Counted from the first letter of the stretch, positions 25,922 to 35,564 are shown. The stretch is DNA of 64,000 nucleotides from TMP-86 sp031394735 (GCA_031394735.1 JANMXI010000294.1:1-64000); one strand, 5' to 3'. A program made the numbers and translations. Notes: generated by a model not told the origin, from the letters alone.

Positions 25922-26150
25922 GCTGCTATGTTTATAGGGCGCGTATCGGCACTTTACAAGACGCCCGCTGCGATTGGAGCTGCCGGAAGACGACTGTCGC
26001 CAATCGGTGTCACTTTACTTTAACAAGCAAAAACAATTGCTTGAGCGCACTGGGGACAACCCCGTATCATTGGCGCTGAACTTTCCATTTTCGTAGGCAA
26101 ACAACGACATGCTTTCGTTCCGCTGGCGTATCGCGCACGATGGTTGAAGC

Positions 26151-27119
26151 ATGCTCGACGCGCGGTTCCAAAACTTGCTTTTGAAAGGTGCGGCCAACAG
26201 TCCCTGGTTGGCCTCGATGCTATTGGCCTCGCTGATCGCGGTGGAACTGGCACGCATGGCCATCGGGGCCTTCGGCTCAAGCCCGCTGCAGACCCCGCAG
26301 CCTGATGCTGCGCGCCGAACCGTCGCGACTCAACCGCCGGTGGACATTCAAAAGGTCGTCGCAGCGCATCTGTTTGGTGTGGCCACTGCCGATTCCACTG
26401 CCACCGACCCTGCGAACGCACCGGCCTCGACTGCCAATCTGGTGCTGGCCGGCACCATTGCAACCCAGGACCCCAAACACGGCGTGGCCATCATCAGCGA
26501 CGGCGGCGGGCCCTCCAAGGTGTATTCGGTCGGCGACGGCGTCGGCGGAGCCACTGTCAATGCGGTGTATTTGGACCGCGTGCTGCTCGACCGCGGCGGC
26601 AGCCTTGAAGCGCTGGTGCTGCCGCGACTGCTGGAAGGCGCGCAGCAGGCGGCGGGACCGGCAGCGCGACGCAGCGGCGTGTTCGGCGGCGAATCCAAGG
26701 TGCTCAGCGCTACGGAGAACCTGCGCCGCAAAGTGCAGTCGGACCCGGGGATATTGAACGAAATCATGCGCACCGTGCCCTCGTATGACAACAAGGCCGG
26801 CAAGTTGCGAGGCTTTCGTGCCTACCCGGGCCACAATCGCATGATTTTCGCGAAGCTGGGCTTGAGGCCCGGCGACTTGGTGACCGCCATCAATGGAACC
26901 CCGCTGGACGACCCGCAGCGCAGTCAGGAAGTCATCAACACCATCCAGAGTTCCGAACATGCGACCGTCACCATCGAGCGCGCCGGTCAACGCCAGGACA
27001 TCACGCTGAATGTCGCAAATGTGGCGCAAGCTGCATCCAAAGATCTTGAAATAGATTCCAATACCCCAGCGCCGGGCAACGCACCGCCGCCCGTGCCCGA
27101 TGACAACGCAAACGACTAG
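26151..27119 (+). CDS. gspC: GspC, inner-membrane component of type II secretion
   Basis: 322 residues. One N-terminal membrane helix (WLASMLLASLIAVELARMAIG), a periplasmic homology region (VVAAHLFGVA ... NLVLAGTIATQDPKHGVAIISDGG ... YSVGDGV) that contacts GspD, and a C-terminal PDZ domain (GFRAYPGHNRMIFAKLGLRPGDLVTAINGTPLDDP). It couples the inner-membrane platform to the secretin. First gene of gspCDEF; the start of gspD may overlap its end. The 229 bp upstream hold a CAAGCA/TGCTTG inverted repeat but no gene. Confidence 0.9.
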   Translation: MLDARFQNLLLKGAANSPWLASMLLASLIAVELARMAIGAFGSSPLQTPQPDAARRTVATQPPVDIQKVVAAHLFGVATADSTATDPANAPASTANLVLAGTIATQDPKHGVAIISDGGGPSKVYSVGDGVGGATVNAVYLDRVLLDRGGSLEALVLPRLLEGAQQAAGPAARRSGVFGGESKVLSATENLRRKVQSDPGILNEIMRTVPSYDNKAGKLRGFRAYPGHNRMIFAKLGLRPGDLVTAINGTPLDDPQRSQEVINTIQSSEHATVTIERAGQRQDITLNVANVAQAASKDLEIDSNTPAPGNAPPPVPDDNAND

Positions 27120-27135
27120 CCAACGAGTCTCATCA

Positions 27136-29220
27136 ATGCTCAGATCAAATAACAAGACCCGCAACACCCGCCGAGCCGTTCTGGGGGTGATGCTGCTGAC
27201 GGCGATCGGGTTTGTGCCCGTCGCGATGGCCCCCGCGGCCTTTGCCCAGGAACAGGCCACGATCACGCCCAATTACAAGGACGCCGATTTAAGCCAGATC
27301 ATCCAGGCGGTCAGCGAAGTCACCGGCAAAAATTTCATCATCGACCCGCGGGTGAACGCCAAGGTCACCATGCTCTCCGCCACGCCGATGTCGCCGGCAG
27401 CGTTCTATGAGGCCTTCCTGTCGGTGTTGCAGGTGTACGGCTATGTGGCGGTGCCCACCGGCAAGGTGATCAAGATCGTGCCCAACACCGATGCTCGGCA
27501 GCTACCGTCCAACGATCTGCCCAACAGCGTCAGTTCGACCTCCGATGAGATCGTCACGCAGATCATCACCATGAAAAACGTGAATGCAGCGCAATTGGTG
27601 CCGCTGCTACGCCCGCTGATTCCCCAGTACGGCCATCTGGCCGCGTACCCGGGCGGCAACATGTTGATCATCTCGGACCGCGCCAACAACGTGAGCCGCA
27701 TCGTGCGCATCATTCGCCGCATGGACGAAAGCGGAGATGACCCGGTCGACGTGGTGCTGCTGCAGAACGCCAGCGCCAATGAAATCGTGCGCATCGTCAA
27801 TCAACTCTACCAGGGCGCAGGCGCCGAGGGTGGCGCCAGCCTGGTCAAGATGGTGGCGGACGAACGTACCAACAGCATTCTGATCAGCGGCGAGAAGGCG
27901 CAGCGCCTGCGGCTCAAAGCACTGATCATCAATCTGGACACGCCGCTGGAGTCCGGTGGCGACACGCAGGTCCGCTACCTGCGCTATGCGGATGCAGAAA
28001 AAATTGCCGAGAAACTGAAGGGTCAAGCGACAGCAACCGCCAAGGCGCAGGCCGGCGGCGCCACCGGTGGCGGCCAGGGCAGCTCCAACGTCGACGCCAG
28101 CGTCACCATCTGGGCCGATGCACCCACCAATTCGCTGATCATGACGGCGCCGCCGAAAATCATGAAGTCGCTGATGTCGGTGATCGACAAGCTCGACATC
28201 CGCCGGCTCCAGGTGGAGGTCGAGGCCATCATCGTTGAAGTCGATGCCAACAAGAGTTCCAATCTCGGTGTGCAGTGGGCCGTGTACGGACAGGGCAACC
28301 CGGCCATACCGGGTGCCGTTTCCAATCTTCCGAATAACGGCGGCGCCAGCATCATCGATTTGATTGCCGCGGCGGCCAGCGGTGCAACCAGTAGCATCAC
28401 CAGCTCTGCCCTGGGCCAGGGGGCGACAGTCGCCATTGGGAGATACAACAAGAATAGCGGCACCAACTTCGCCGCCATCCTGCAGGCGCTACGCAGCGAT
28501 GGCACCAGCAACATCATCTCCACGCCTTCCATCGTCACCATGGACAATCAGGAAGCCGAGGTGAAGGTGACGCAGGAAGTACCATTGATCACCGGTTCTT
28601 ATGCGAACACCGGAACCGGTGGCGGTACCAACGGCTCGGTCAATCCGTTCCAGACCATTCAACGGCAGGAACTGGGCACCATCCTCAAGGTCACCCCGCA
28701 AATCAATCGGGGCGACTCGGTCATGCTCAAGATCGAGCAGGAAGATTCCTCGCCCGGCGCGAAGCTGACCAATTCAGCCGATATCTCCACCAACAAGCGC
28801 TCCATCAAAACCACGGTACTGATTGAGGACGGCGGCATCGTCGTGCTGGGCGGGTTGATTTCCGACACCGTCACGGAAAGCGAATCGCGGGTGCCCTTCC
28901 TCGGCAAGATTCCACTGTTGGGCAATTTGTTCAAAGCGCGCGGCGGGTCCCGTCAGAAGAAGAACCTGATGGTGTTCATCCGGCCGAAGATTTTGCGCGA
29001 CGACGCCGACACCGCCATTGCCACCGGCGACAAGTACAATTTCATGCGCGAACAGCAGGGCAAACAAGGCAAGAGCATCACGTTGCTACCCGGTGAACGC
29101 CAGCCCGTGCTGCCCGTGCTGCCGCCGCCCCCCACGCCGGTCGCGCCGGCAACGCAGGAGCGGGCCAAGGACGCAGCGCCGGAGGAGCCGAAGGACTTCA
29201 CGCCGAGCAAGAAACCGTGA
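27136..29220 (+). CDS. gspD: GspD, type II secretion outer-membrane secretin
   Basis: About 694 residues. The signal peptide ends near AFAQ (residues 20-37). N0 (YKDADLSQIIQAVSEVTGKNFIIDPRV), N1-N3 repeats (DPVDVVLLQNASANEIVRIVNQLY; LRYADAEKIAEKLKG), then the secretin domain (EVEVKVTQEVPLITGSY ... FQTIQRQELGTILKVTPQIN) and VPFLGKIPLLGNLFKARGG are in order. A Gly/Ala/Ser-rich loop sits at about 290-310, and the tail is Pro-rich. I prefer ATG 27136 because it places the basic n-region at the start; an ATG at 27100 overlapping gspC is the alternative. Confidence 0.95.
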   Translation: MLRSNNKTRNTRRAVLGVMLLTAIGFVPVAMAPAAFAQEQATITPNYKDADLSQIIQAVSEVTGKNFIIDPRVNAKVTMLSATPMSPAAFYEAFLSVLQVYGYVAVPTGKVIKIVPNTDARQLPSNDLPNSVSSTSDEIVTQIITMKNVNAAQLVPLLRPLIPQYGHLAAYPGGNMLIISDRANNVSRIVRIIRRMDESGDDPVDVVLLQNASANEIVRIVNQLYQGAGAEGGASLVKMVADERTNSILISGEKAQRLRLKALIINLDTPLESGGDTQVRYLRYADAEKIAEKLKGQATATAKAQAGGATGGGQGSSNVDASVTIWADAPTNSLIMTAPPKIMKSLMSVIDKLDIRRLQVEVEAIIVEVDANKSSNLGVQWAVYGQGNPAIPGAVSNLPNNGGASIIDLIAAAASGATSSITSSALGQGATVAIGRYNKNSGTNFAAILQALRSDGTSNIISTPSIVTMDNQEAEVKVTQEVPLITGSYANTGTGGGTNGSVNPFQTIQRQELGTILKVTPQINRGDSVMLKIEQEDSSPGAKLTNSADISTNKRSIKTTVLIEDGGIVVLGGLISDTVTESESRVPFLGKIPLLGNLFKARGGSRQKKNLMVFIRPKILRDDADTAIATGDKYNFMREQQGKQGKSITLLPGERQPVLPVLPPPPTPVAPATQERAKDAAPEEPKDFTPSKKP

Positions 29221-30704
29221 ACGCGTCGTTACAGGAACCCGTCGAGCGCAAACTCTCCTTCCCGTTTGCCAAACGTCACGGCGTGCTGGTCCGCGGTTGC
29301 GCGGACGGTCTCGCCGATGTGGTGTGCCGGGTCGGCGTGAGCGCGCAGAGCTTGGCCGAAGTGCGCCGCTTCATCGGCATGCCGCTGAAAGTCACCCGCG
29401 TCCCCGTTGCCGAATTCGACAGCCTGCTGCGCATCGCCTACGAGGCAGGGTCCGGTGTGGCCATGCAGATGCTCGAAGGCTTGGACGACAACACCGACCT
29501 TGCGCATCTCGCCGAAGGCATTCCCGAGACCTCGGATCTGCTCGAGAGCGATGACGAAGCGCCGATCATTCGCCTGATCAACGCGCTGCTCACGCAGGCA
29601 GTGAAGGAAAACGGTTCGGACATCCACATCGAGCCCTACGAAAACCGCCTGGTCATCCGTTTCCGCGTCGATGGCGTGCTGCGTGAAGTGCTGCAGACCA
29701 AACGCGCCGTGGCGCCGCTGGTCGTGTCGCGCATCAAGGTCATGTCCAAGCTCGATATCGCGGAACGGCGGCTGCCGCAGGACGGTCGAATTTCATTGCG
29801 CATCGCAGGCCGTGCGGTTGACGTGCGCGTCTCCACCCTGCCCTCCGGCCACGGTGAACGCGTGGTGCTGCGCTTGCTGGACAAGCAGGCGGGACGACTC
29901 GAGTTGGAAGCCTTGGGAATGGATCCGCGCACGCGCGAGACCATGGATGAAATCATCCACAAACCGCATGGCATCATCCTGGTCACCGGCCCGACGGGTT
30001 CGGGCAAGACGACCACGCTGTATGCGGCACTGGAACGCATCAACGACAACACCCGCAACATCATGACGGTCGAGGATCCGATCGAGTACTACATCGACGG
30101 CATCGGCCAGACGCAGGTCAACACCAAGGTCGAAATGACCTTCGCACGCGGCTTGCGGGCGATTCTGCGACAGGACCCCGACGTGGTGATGGTCGGCGAA
30201 ATACGCGATCTGGAAACGGCTCAGATCGCCGTACAGGCGAGCTTGACGGGGCACCTGGTGCTATCCACCCTGCACACGAACACGGCCGTGGGCGCTGTTA
30301 CGCGCCTCCGCGACATGGGTATCGAACCTTTTCTGTTATCCTCCAGTCTCATCGGCGTGCTGGCGCAGCGCCTGGTGCGTGAGCTCAACCCCGACACCAA
30401 GCAGGCCTTTACCGCCGGCGAGTATGAGCGCCGGCTGTTGAATTTGGGACCCAACGAACCACCGGTCACGCTGTACCGGCCCAGCGCCGAACCAGGCAGC
30501 GGCTATCGCGGCCGTTCCGGCATCTACGAACTGATCGCCGTGGACGACCATATGCGCACCATGATTCACGACGGTTCCGCCGAACAGGAACTGGAGCGCT
30601 ACGCGCGCACCGCCAGTCCGAGCATCCGCGACGACGGCCGCGCCAAGGTGCTCGCGGGCGAAACCACCTTGGAAGAGTTGTTGCGCGTCACACGTGAAGA
30701 TTAA
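29217..30704 (+). CDS. gspE: GspE, type II secretion ATPase, without tetracysteine motif
   Basis: 495-residue cytoplasmic motor. N1E region (FPFAKRHGVLVR ... FIGMPLKVTRVP), Walker A (LVTGPTGSGKTTTLYAALE), Asp box (IMTVEDPIEYYIDG), Walker B (DPDVVMVGEIRDLETA), His box (SLTGHLVLSTLHTNTA). GspE normally carries two CxxC pairs between LAQRLVR and GYRGRxGIYE. Here those places read ELNPDTKQ and RPSAEPGSG, with no cysteine, so the zinc-binding knob is lost. It starts at GTG 29217, overlapping the gspD stop (GTGA). All catalytic motifs are intact. Confidence 0.94.
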   Translation: MNASLQEPVERKLSFPFAKRHGVLVRGCADGLADVVCRVGVSAQSLAEVRRFIGMPLKVTRVPVAEFDSLLRIAYEAGSGVAMQMLEGLDDNTDLAHLAEGIPETSDLLESDDEAPIIRLINALLTQAVKENGSDIHIEPYENRLVIRFRVDGVLREVLQTKRAVAPLVVSRIKVMSKLDIAERRLPQDGRISLRIAGRAVDVRVSTLPSGHGERVVLRLLDKQAGRLELEALGMDPRTRETMDEIIHKPHGIILVTGPTGSGKTTTLYAALERINDNTRNIMTVEDPIEYYIDGIGQTQVNTKVEMTFARGLRAILRQDPDVVMVGEIRDLETAQIAVQASLTGHLVLSTLHTNTAVGAVTRLRDMGIEPFLLSSSLIGVLAQRLVRELNPDTKQAFTAGEYERRLLNLGPNEPPVTLYRPSAEPGSGYRGRSGIYELIAVDDHMRTMIHDGSAEQELERYARTASPSIRDDGRAKVLAGETTLEELLRVTRED

Positions 30705-30713
30705 CTTGCGCTA

Positions 30714-31931
30714 ATGGGTGCATTTGAATACACGGCGCTGGATGCCAGCGGCAAGGAACGCAAGGGGCTGATCGAGGGCGACACCGCCAAGCACGTGCGC
30801 CAATTGCTGCGCGACCGGCAGCTGCTGCCCGTCGATGTGCATGAGGCCGCCGCCAAGGAAGCCAAGCGCGGCCGCTCCCGCTCGATATTCTCGCGCGGTG
30901 TTTCCACGCTCGACCTCGCCATGGTGACGCGACAGCTCGCCACCTTGTTGCGCTCCGGTCTGCCGCTGGAGGAGACGCTGGCGGCGGTCGCCGAACAAAC
31001 CGAGAAGCCACGCATTCAAAGCATCATCCTGGGTGTGCGCAGCAAGGTGGTCGAGGGCCATCCGCTGGCCGACGGCTTGAAGGAGTTTCCGCAGGCGTTT
31101 CCGGAAATCTACTGTGCGACCGTGTCAGCGGGCGAGCAATCCGGCCGACTCGACGATGTGCTGGAGCGACTGTCGGACTACACGGAATCGCGTCAGGTGA
31201 TCCGTCAGCAAGTCACCAATGCGCTGGTCTATCCGATCGTGTTGGTGGTCCTGTCGCTGGCCATCGTGTCGTTTCTGCTCGCCTATGTCGTCCCTCAGGT
31301 GGTCGCCGTGTTCGAATCCAGCAATCAGGTGCTCCCCCTGGCAACGCGCATTCTGATCGCGATGAGTGATGGCGTGCGCAATTACTGGTACTACGGCATC
31401 GCAGTGATGGCAGCGGCGACCTGGTTCTTCCTGCGCTGGCTGAAGGCGCCGGCGGCGCAAATGCAGTTCGACACCTTTCTGCTGCGGGTGCCGCTGGTGG
31501 GCAAAGTCATCCGCGGCCTGAACACCGCCCGATTTGCGCGCACCCTGAGCATCCTGACCGCAAGCGCCGTGCCGGTGCTGGAGGCGCTGCGGATATCGGC
31601 AGAAGTCGTGACCAATCAACCGATGCGGCAGGCGGTCAGCGATGCGGCACTGCGAGTCCGCGAAGGCGCGCCGATCGGACGCTCCCTGGCGGCGAAGAAG
31701 ATTTTCCCGCCGATGATGATCCATTTGATTTCCAGCGGCGAAAGCAGCGGTGAGTTGGAGAAGATGCTGGAGCGCGCCGCCACCAATCAGGAACGCGAGA
31801 TGGACGGGCTGCTGTCGACCATGACCAATCTGCTCGGACCGTTGATGATCGTGTTCATGGGGTCCATCGTCATGTTCATCGTCATCGCTCTGTTGCTGCC
31901 GATTTTCCAGCTGAACGATTTGGTTCGCTAA
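30714..31931 (+). CDS. gspF: GspF, type II secretion inner-membrane platform protein
   Basis: 405 residues. Two repeated cytoplasmic domains (DLAMVTRQLATLLRSGLPLEETLAAVAEQ and FARTLSILTASAVPVLEALRISAEV) each precede membrane segments, with helices near 170-200, 220-240 and 375-398. The T2SS F-domain PxxMIHLISSGESSGELEKMLER is typical. It anchors GspE to the membrane. Starts 10 bp after gspE. gspG-N do not follow. Confidence 0.94.
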   Translation: MGAFEYTALDASGKERKGLIEGDTAKHVRQLLRDRQLLPVDVHEAAAKEAKRGRSRSIFSRGVSTLDLAMVTRQLATLLRSGLPLEETLAAVAEQTEKPRIQSIILGVRSKVVEGHPLADGLKEFPQAFPEIYCATVSAGEQSGRLDDVLERLSDYTESRQVIRQQVTNALVYPIVLVVLSLAIVSFLLAYVVPQVVAVFESSNQVLPLATRILIAMSDGVRNYWYYGIAVMAAATWFFLRWLKAPAAQMQFDTFLLRVPLVGKVIRGLNTARFARTLSILTASAVPVLEALRISAEVVTNQPMRQAVSDAALRVREGAPIGRSLAAKKIFPPMMIHLISSGESSGELEKMLERAATNQEREMDGLLSTMTNLLGPLMIVFMGSIVMFIVIALLLPIFQLNDLVR

Positions 31932-32021
31932 GAAGGTTGAACCGCCCTATTGCACATCCGCCAATCTTTCGTTTATAACGCCGCGAATACGCCATCGGGC
32001 ATACGAAGAGCGCGCACGTTG

Positions 32022-32318
32022 ATGAACGAGAAAGGCGACGCGGAAGAGTTTGACGAGGAAGAAGCGGAAGAGTCGGTCGCCGACGGCGACGACGCGGACC
32101 TCGATCATTTGATTCGCGACGTCGAGAAACAGCGCCGCAAGGCCGCCAAAGGCCAGGAGCCGCACTGGCGGCGTCTGGAGCGCGTCATGGAAGAAAAGCG
32201 CACCGCGGAGCTGCTAAGTGATTTTGAGGACTATGACATCGGCGACTCGAGCCCCGATGCGTTAATCGGCGCGACCAAAGCCGCCAAGAACAGTCGCAAA
32301 CGGCCCCGTTCGGCCTGA
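32022..32318 (+). CDS. Small acidic protein, PA3496-like
   Basis: 98 residues from ATG 32022: a very acidic start (EEFDEEEAEESVADGDDADLD), then a basic helical part (VEKQRRKAAKGQ) and WRRLERVMEEKRTAELLSDF, followed by EDYDIGDSS. The (W)RR-LE-x-x-x-EEKR-x-x-EL-x-x-DFEDYD segment resembles the short PA3496 family linked to envelope integrity. That match is from memory of the pattern and tentative. A TTG start at 31950 would add 24 residues. It follows gspF by 90 bp and is convergent with lexA. Confidence 0.6.
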   Translation: MNEKGDAEEFDEEEAEESVADGDDADLDHLIRDVEKQRRKAAKGQEPHWRRLERVMEEKRTAELLSDFEDYDIGDSSPDALIGATKAAKNSRKRPRSA

Positions 32319-32350
32319 TCGCCCTCGCAGCGCGTACGAACCTAACGTCG

Positions 32351-32974
32351 CTACGCGGCTTCGACGTGCTTCCCGCGGCGAAGGACTCCCACGACCACCC
32401 CTTCGATGATCATCGGTTCGGCCTTCAAGTCGACCCGGATGGGCTGGAAGTCGGCATTCTCCGGCATGAGCCAGACGATGGCGCCTTCCTGCTTGTAACG
32501 TTTGACCGTGACCTCGTTCTCCAGACGTGCCACCACGATCTGGCGGTTGCGCACTTCCGGGGTGCGATGCACCGCCACCAGGTCGCCGTCAAGGATGCCG
32601 GCGTTCTTCATGCTCATGCCCTGCACTTTGAGCAGGTAATGCGGCCGCGGCTGAAACAATTCTGGGTCGATCTGATAGCGGGACTCGATGTGCTCTTCAG
32701 CCAGAATCGGCCGCCCCGCCGCCACGCGGCCGATCAGCGGCAGGCCGAGCTGTTCACGCAAAATGTCTTTGAGCTGAATGCCGCGAGAGGCGCCGGGGAT
32801 GAGGTCGATGACCCCCTTGCGCTGTAGCGCCCGCAAATGTTCTTCGGCCGCATTGGGCGACCGGAAACCCAGCGTACGCGCGATTTCTGCGCGCGTCGGC
32901 GGCATGCCGCTTTCACTGATGGCGTCCTGGATGAGTCGGAGAATCTGCGTCTGGCGGGGCGTGAGATCTGACAT
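32351..32974 (-). CDS. lexA: LexA, SOS repressor
   Basis: 207 residues. N-terminal winged helix (LTPRQTQILRLIQDAISESG ... AEIARTLGFRSPNAAEEHLRALQRKGVI), Ala-Gly self-cleavage site (GRVAAGRPILAE), catalytic serine in VQGMSMKNAGILDGDLVAV and lysine in LENEVTVKRYKQ. It represses DNA-damage genes until RecA filaments trigger cleavage. ATG 32974 is chosen; a frame to 32998 would add eight residues. An SOS box overlaps its promoter (33002-33034), so it represses itself. Confidence 0.96.
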   Translation of the reverse strand: MSDLTPRQTQILRLIQDAISESGMPPTRAEIARTLGFRSPNAAEEHLRALQRKGVIDLIPGASRGIQLKDILREQLGLPLIGRVAAGRPILAEEHIESRYQIDPELFQPRPHYLLKVQGMSMKNAGILDGDLVAVHRTPEVRNRQIVVARLENEVTVKRYKQEGAIVWLMPENADFQPIRVDLKAEPMIIEGVVVGVLRRGKHVEAA

Positions 32975-33001
32975 GTCTGTGCCTGTATAAAAATCCACCT
33001 A

Positions 33002-33034
33002 CTGAGAGTATATACAGTCCCGTGGATTAGGCAA
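33002..33034 (-). promoter_or_regulatory. lexA promoter with overlapping SOS box
   Basis: SOS box CTGTATATACTCTCAG (minus strand, 33017-33002) fits CTG-N10-CAG. The -10 TATACT (33012-33007) is inside the box. The -35 TTGCCT (33034-33029) is 16 bp upstream of it. LexA bound here would block RNA polymerase. The box ends 27 bp before the lexA ATG. Confidence 0.8.
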
Positions 33035-33048
33035 GTATCGACAAACTC

Positions 33049-33077
33049 AAGCGCCGGCGGTATTGCCGCCGGCGCTT
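33049..33077 (-). terminator. Terminator hairpin after the TonB-dependent receptor gene
   Basis: A perfect 12-bp stem, AAGCGCCGGCGG (33049-33060) with CCGCCGGCGCTT (33066-33077) and a 5-base loop. It begins 16 bp past the receptor stop and separates it from the lexA promoter. Only an interrupted T-rich stretch follows (TTGAGTTTG). Confidence 0.65.
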
Positions 33078-33092
33078 TGCCTTTTTAGATCA

Positions 33093-35564
33093 TCAATGTC
33101 GGTACGTGACGGTGAGGCCAATAGTGCGCGGACGAAAGCCGCCCTGATCGAACTGGATCGCTGACGGATCACTCGAATCCAAATATCCCGATTGCGAATG
33201 CACGTATTGAGTTGGAGTCTGCTTGTTGAACACATTGTCGACAAATGCTGCGATATTCCAATCCTCGCGCGTAAAGCCGGCACGCAATGAGACGAACTCC
33301 GTCTTTGGCAGTCGGAATGCAAACTCATCGAACTGCGCATTATTCAGGGAATTTTGATTCGGCAAAAGTTTGTTGTTGCGGCTGGCATATTCGTAATCGA
33401 CCCGCGCATACCACTGCTGGCCAAATGCGTTGAAGTCATACTGCGTACCTACCGCCACTGTCCACGGTGCACCACCAACAGTGTCGCCATCCGTGGTGTA
33501 TTGATTGCGGACAAGGGGCGAGCCATCGCCCGGATCAGTGAGCGTGTACAGACCCTTATACCGAGCTTGCGTGAAGCCGATTGAGGTTTCTGCTCTCCAG
33601 TTGTCAGTGATCACGATATCGGCCTGGAGGTCGAATCCCTTGACTGTCGCTTCGCCCAGATTCTTGATCGAGGAGATCTGGCACTGCGGGTCAACGAAAG
33701 TCTGCTGGATATTCGTCCATTTGATGAAGTATGCGCTGCTTGAAAGCCGGATCCGGTCGGCAAGTCGATTCTTGGCGCCAATCTCATAGCTCTTTAGCGA
33801 ATCGGAACTATATGCACCGGACGACGGGAACTGGCACCCGGCGTTAGTCGGCAGCGGTGGGTTCGCCCCACCTACGCGAAAGCCTTTCGCGTAGGTCGCG
33901 TAGAATAGATTTTTCGGATCGTACTGGAATGACAGACCCAATTTAGGCGTGAATGGTTTTTCGCTTTGGTTACCTGCCGAGTCCAGCGGACCGCCGTTCT
34001 GCGCGCCGTCGGAATGACCGACAAAATCAAAACTGGTCTTGGAGTAGCGCGCACCCGCCGTCACCTTCAAGCGATCGGTGATGGCGAAGCTGCCCTCGCC
34101 GAACAGAGCGTACTGCCGATCATGCGAGACCAGATCGTTGATGTAGGAATCCTGGTTCGGTCCGTACAGGCTGGGTCGAGTCGGGTCCAGCCCATACACG
34201 TCGATGTCACTCAAACCGAAGATCGCCTGAAACAACTGCGCTTCCATCGGATCCATGATTTCCTCGGTGCTCCGCTGCCGGTTTAATGACAGGAACAAAC
34301 CACCCGTCCAATTGAAGCGTGAGTCCGGATCATTCGACTGCAGACGGAATTCCTGCGTGATGTTTTCCTGCTTGTTGGTCACGCGTGCCGGGGAGCGGTA
34401 GTTCTCAAGTCCCGGAGGCAGGCGCGGACCATTCGAGGTCAGCAGCGGATACAAGTTCGGATTGCTGAAGGGTACACCGAGGATGTCGGGAAAGTTCTGA
34501 TAGAAGCTCAGGTTATAAATCGTACCTTCATAGCCCGACAGCTCGACGCGATGAAAATACGAGGTGTTGGAGATCAGTCGTACCGCGCCCATGTCCACAT
34601 CCACCTTCAAGGTCGGCAGGTAAAACTCGTCGGGCTGGCGGCGCGGGTCCGGGTTGGTGCTGAGGAACGTGCCGTTACCCGGATCCGAAATCGTTGCGTT
34701 GTAAGTCGAGACATCGTGCGATTTGCGGTTCTGATACAGGATGGCCGGCGTCACCAGGATGTTGGACGTTGGCGCCCAGGTCGCCGCCAGCCGCAATTGA
34801 AACGTGCCGACATGATTCGTGTTGCGTTCCACGATGTTGCCGGTGGTGGAGTCCTTGCGGTCGATCCAGCCGCCGTCACCGCGGTACCAGGCGCTGGCAC
34901 GAAATCCGAGCTTGTCTTCGACGATGGGACCGCCACCGGCGATGCCGCCTTCGTAGTTCGCCTGGCCGTACTTGGTGAAGGACACTTCGGCGCGCCCATA
35001 ACTGCTGCTCTTGGTCAGGCTGGGCTGCGGCGTGATATAGCGCACCGTGCCGCCTTCGGAACCGGCGCCGAACAACGTGCCCTGCGGGCCACGCAGCACT
35101 TCGACGCGCTCCAGGTCGAAGATGGCCGGCAGCGCATCGTCGTTGTTGAAGCCGCCGAGACTGCGAATCTGAATGGGCGTGTCATCGATGTAGATGCCGG
35201 TCGTACCCGCTCCGGCATTGGAAGAAATGCCGCGGATGGAAATATCGTTGGTCTGATTCGCACCGAAACTCAAACCGGGCGTAAAGCGGGCGACGTCGGC
35301 GATGCTCTTGACGCCGATCGCATCCATCTTTTCCGCCGTGAAGGCGCTGACGCTGACCGGCACCTTGCTCAAACTTTCCTCGCGCCGGGTCGCCGTCACC
35401 ACGACTTCTTCCAGTTCATTGGTCGCCGCGGGCGCGGCATCCTGCGCCAGCGCCTGCGGCGAATGGCCCGCCATGCAGGCTGCGGCAATCAGTGCGCCAC
35501 CCACTGCAGGCCAGACGCGGCCGTTGTTCGAGCGATACAGAATTGAAATTCCAGTGGCCTTCAT
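33093..35564 (-). CDS. TonB-dependent outer-membrane receptor
   Basis: 823 residues. The signal peptide is followed by AQDAAPAATNELEEVVVTATRREESLSKVPVSV (start of plug), a plug domain with IYIDDTPIQIRS and LERVEVLRGPQGTLFGAGSEGGTVRYIT, and a ~22-strand barrel ending FRPRTIGLTVTYRH. It imports a scarce ligand with TonB energy. The plug style is that of the large receptor families of sphingomonads and steroid/terpenoid degraders, not a known siderophore receptor. No TonB box is evident. It is divergent from a Tat-exported FAD oxidoreductase (183-bp gap), hinting that the pair handles one compound (inference). ATG 35564 gives a clean signal peptide. Confidence 0.9.
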   Translation of the reverse strand: MKATGISILYRSNNGRVWPAVGGALIAAACMAGHSPQALAQDAAPAATNELEEVVVTATRREESLSKVPVSVSAFTAEKMDAIGVKSIADVARFTPGLSFGANQTNDISIRGISSNAGAGTTGIYIDDTPIQIRSLGGFNNDDALPAIFDLERVEVLRGPQGTLFGAGSEGGTVRYITPQPSLTKSSSYGRAEVSFTKYGQANYEGGIAGGGPIVEDKLGFRASAWYRGDGGWIDRKDSTTGNIVERNTNHVGTFQLRLAATWAPTSNILVTPAILYQNRKSHDVSTYNATISDPGNGTFLSTNPDPRRQPDEFYLPTLKVDVDMGAVRLISNTSYFHRVELSGYEGTIYNLSFYQNFPDILGVPFSNPNLYPLLTSNGPRLPPGLENYRSPARVTNKQENITQEFRLQSNDPDSRFNWTGGLFLSLNRQRSTEEIMDPMEAQLFQAIFGLSDIDVYGLDPTRPSLYGPNQDSYINDLVSHDRQYALFGEGSFAITDRLKVTAGARYSKTSFDFVGHSDGAQNGGPLDSAGNQSEKPFTPKLGLSFQYDPKNLFYATYAKGFRVGGANPPLPTNAGCQFPSSGAYSSDSLKSYEIGAKNRLADRIRLSSSAYFIKWTNIQQTFVDPQCQISSIKNLGEATVKGFDLQADIVITDNWRAETSIGFTQARYKGLYTLTDPGDGSPLVRNQYTTDGDTVGGAPWTVAVGTQYDFNAFGQQWYARVDYEYASRNNKLLPNQNSLNNAQFDEFAFRLPKTEFVSLRAGFTREDWNIAAFVDNVFNKQTPTQYVHSQSGYLDSSDPSAIQFDQGGFRPRTIGLTVTYRH

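Noticed and set aside
26040..26110. CAAGCA/TGCTTG inverted repeat upstream of gspC as a terminator
   Set aside because: Only six base pairs, AT-rich loop, and no gene ends nearby in the right direction.
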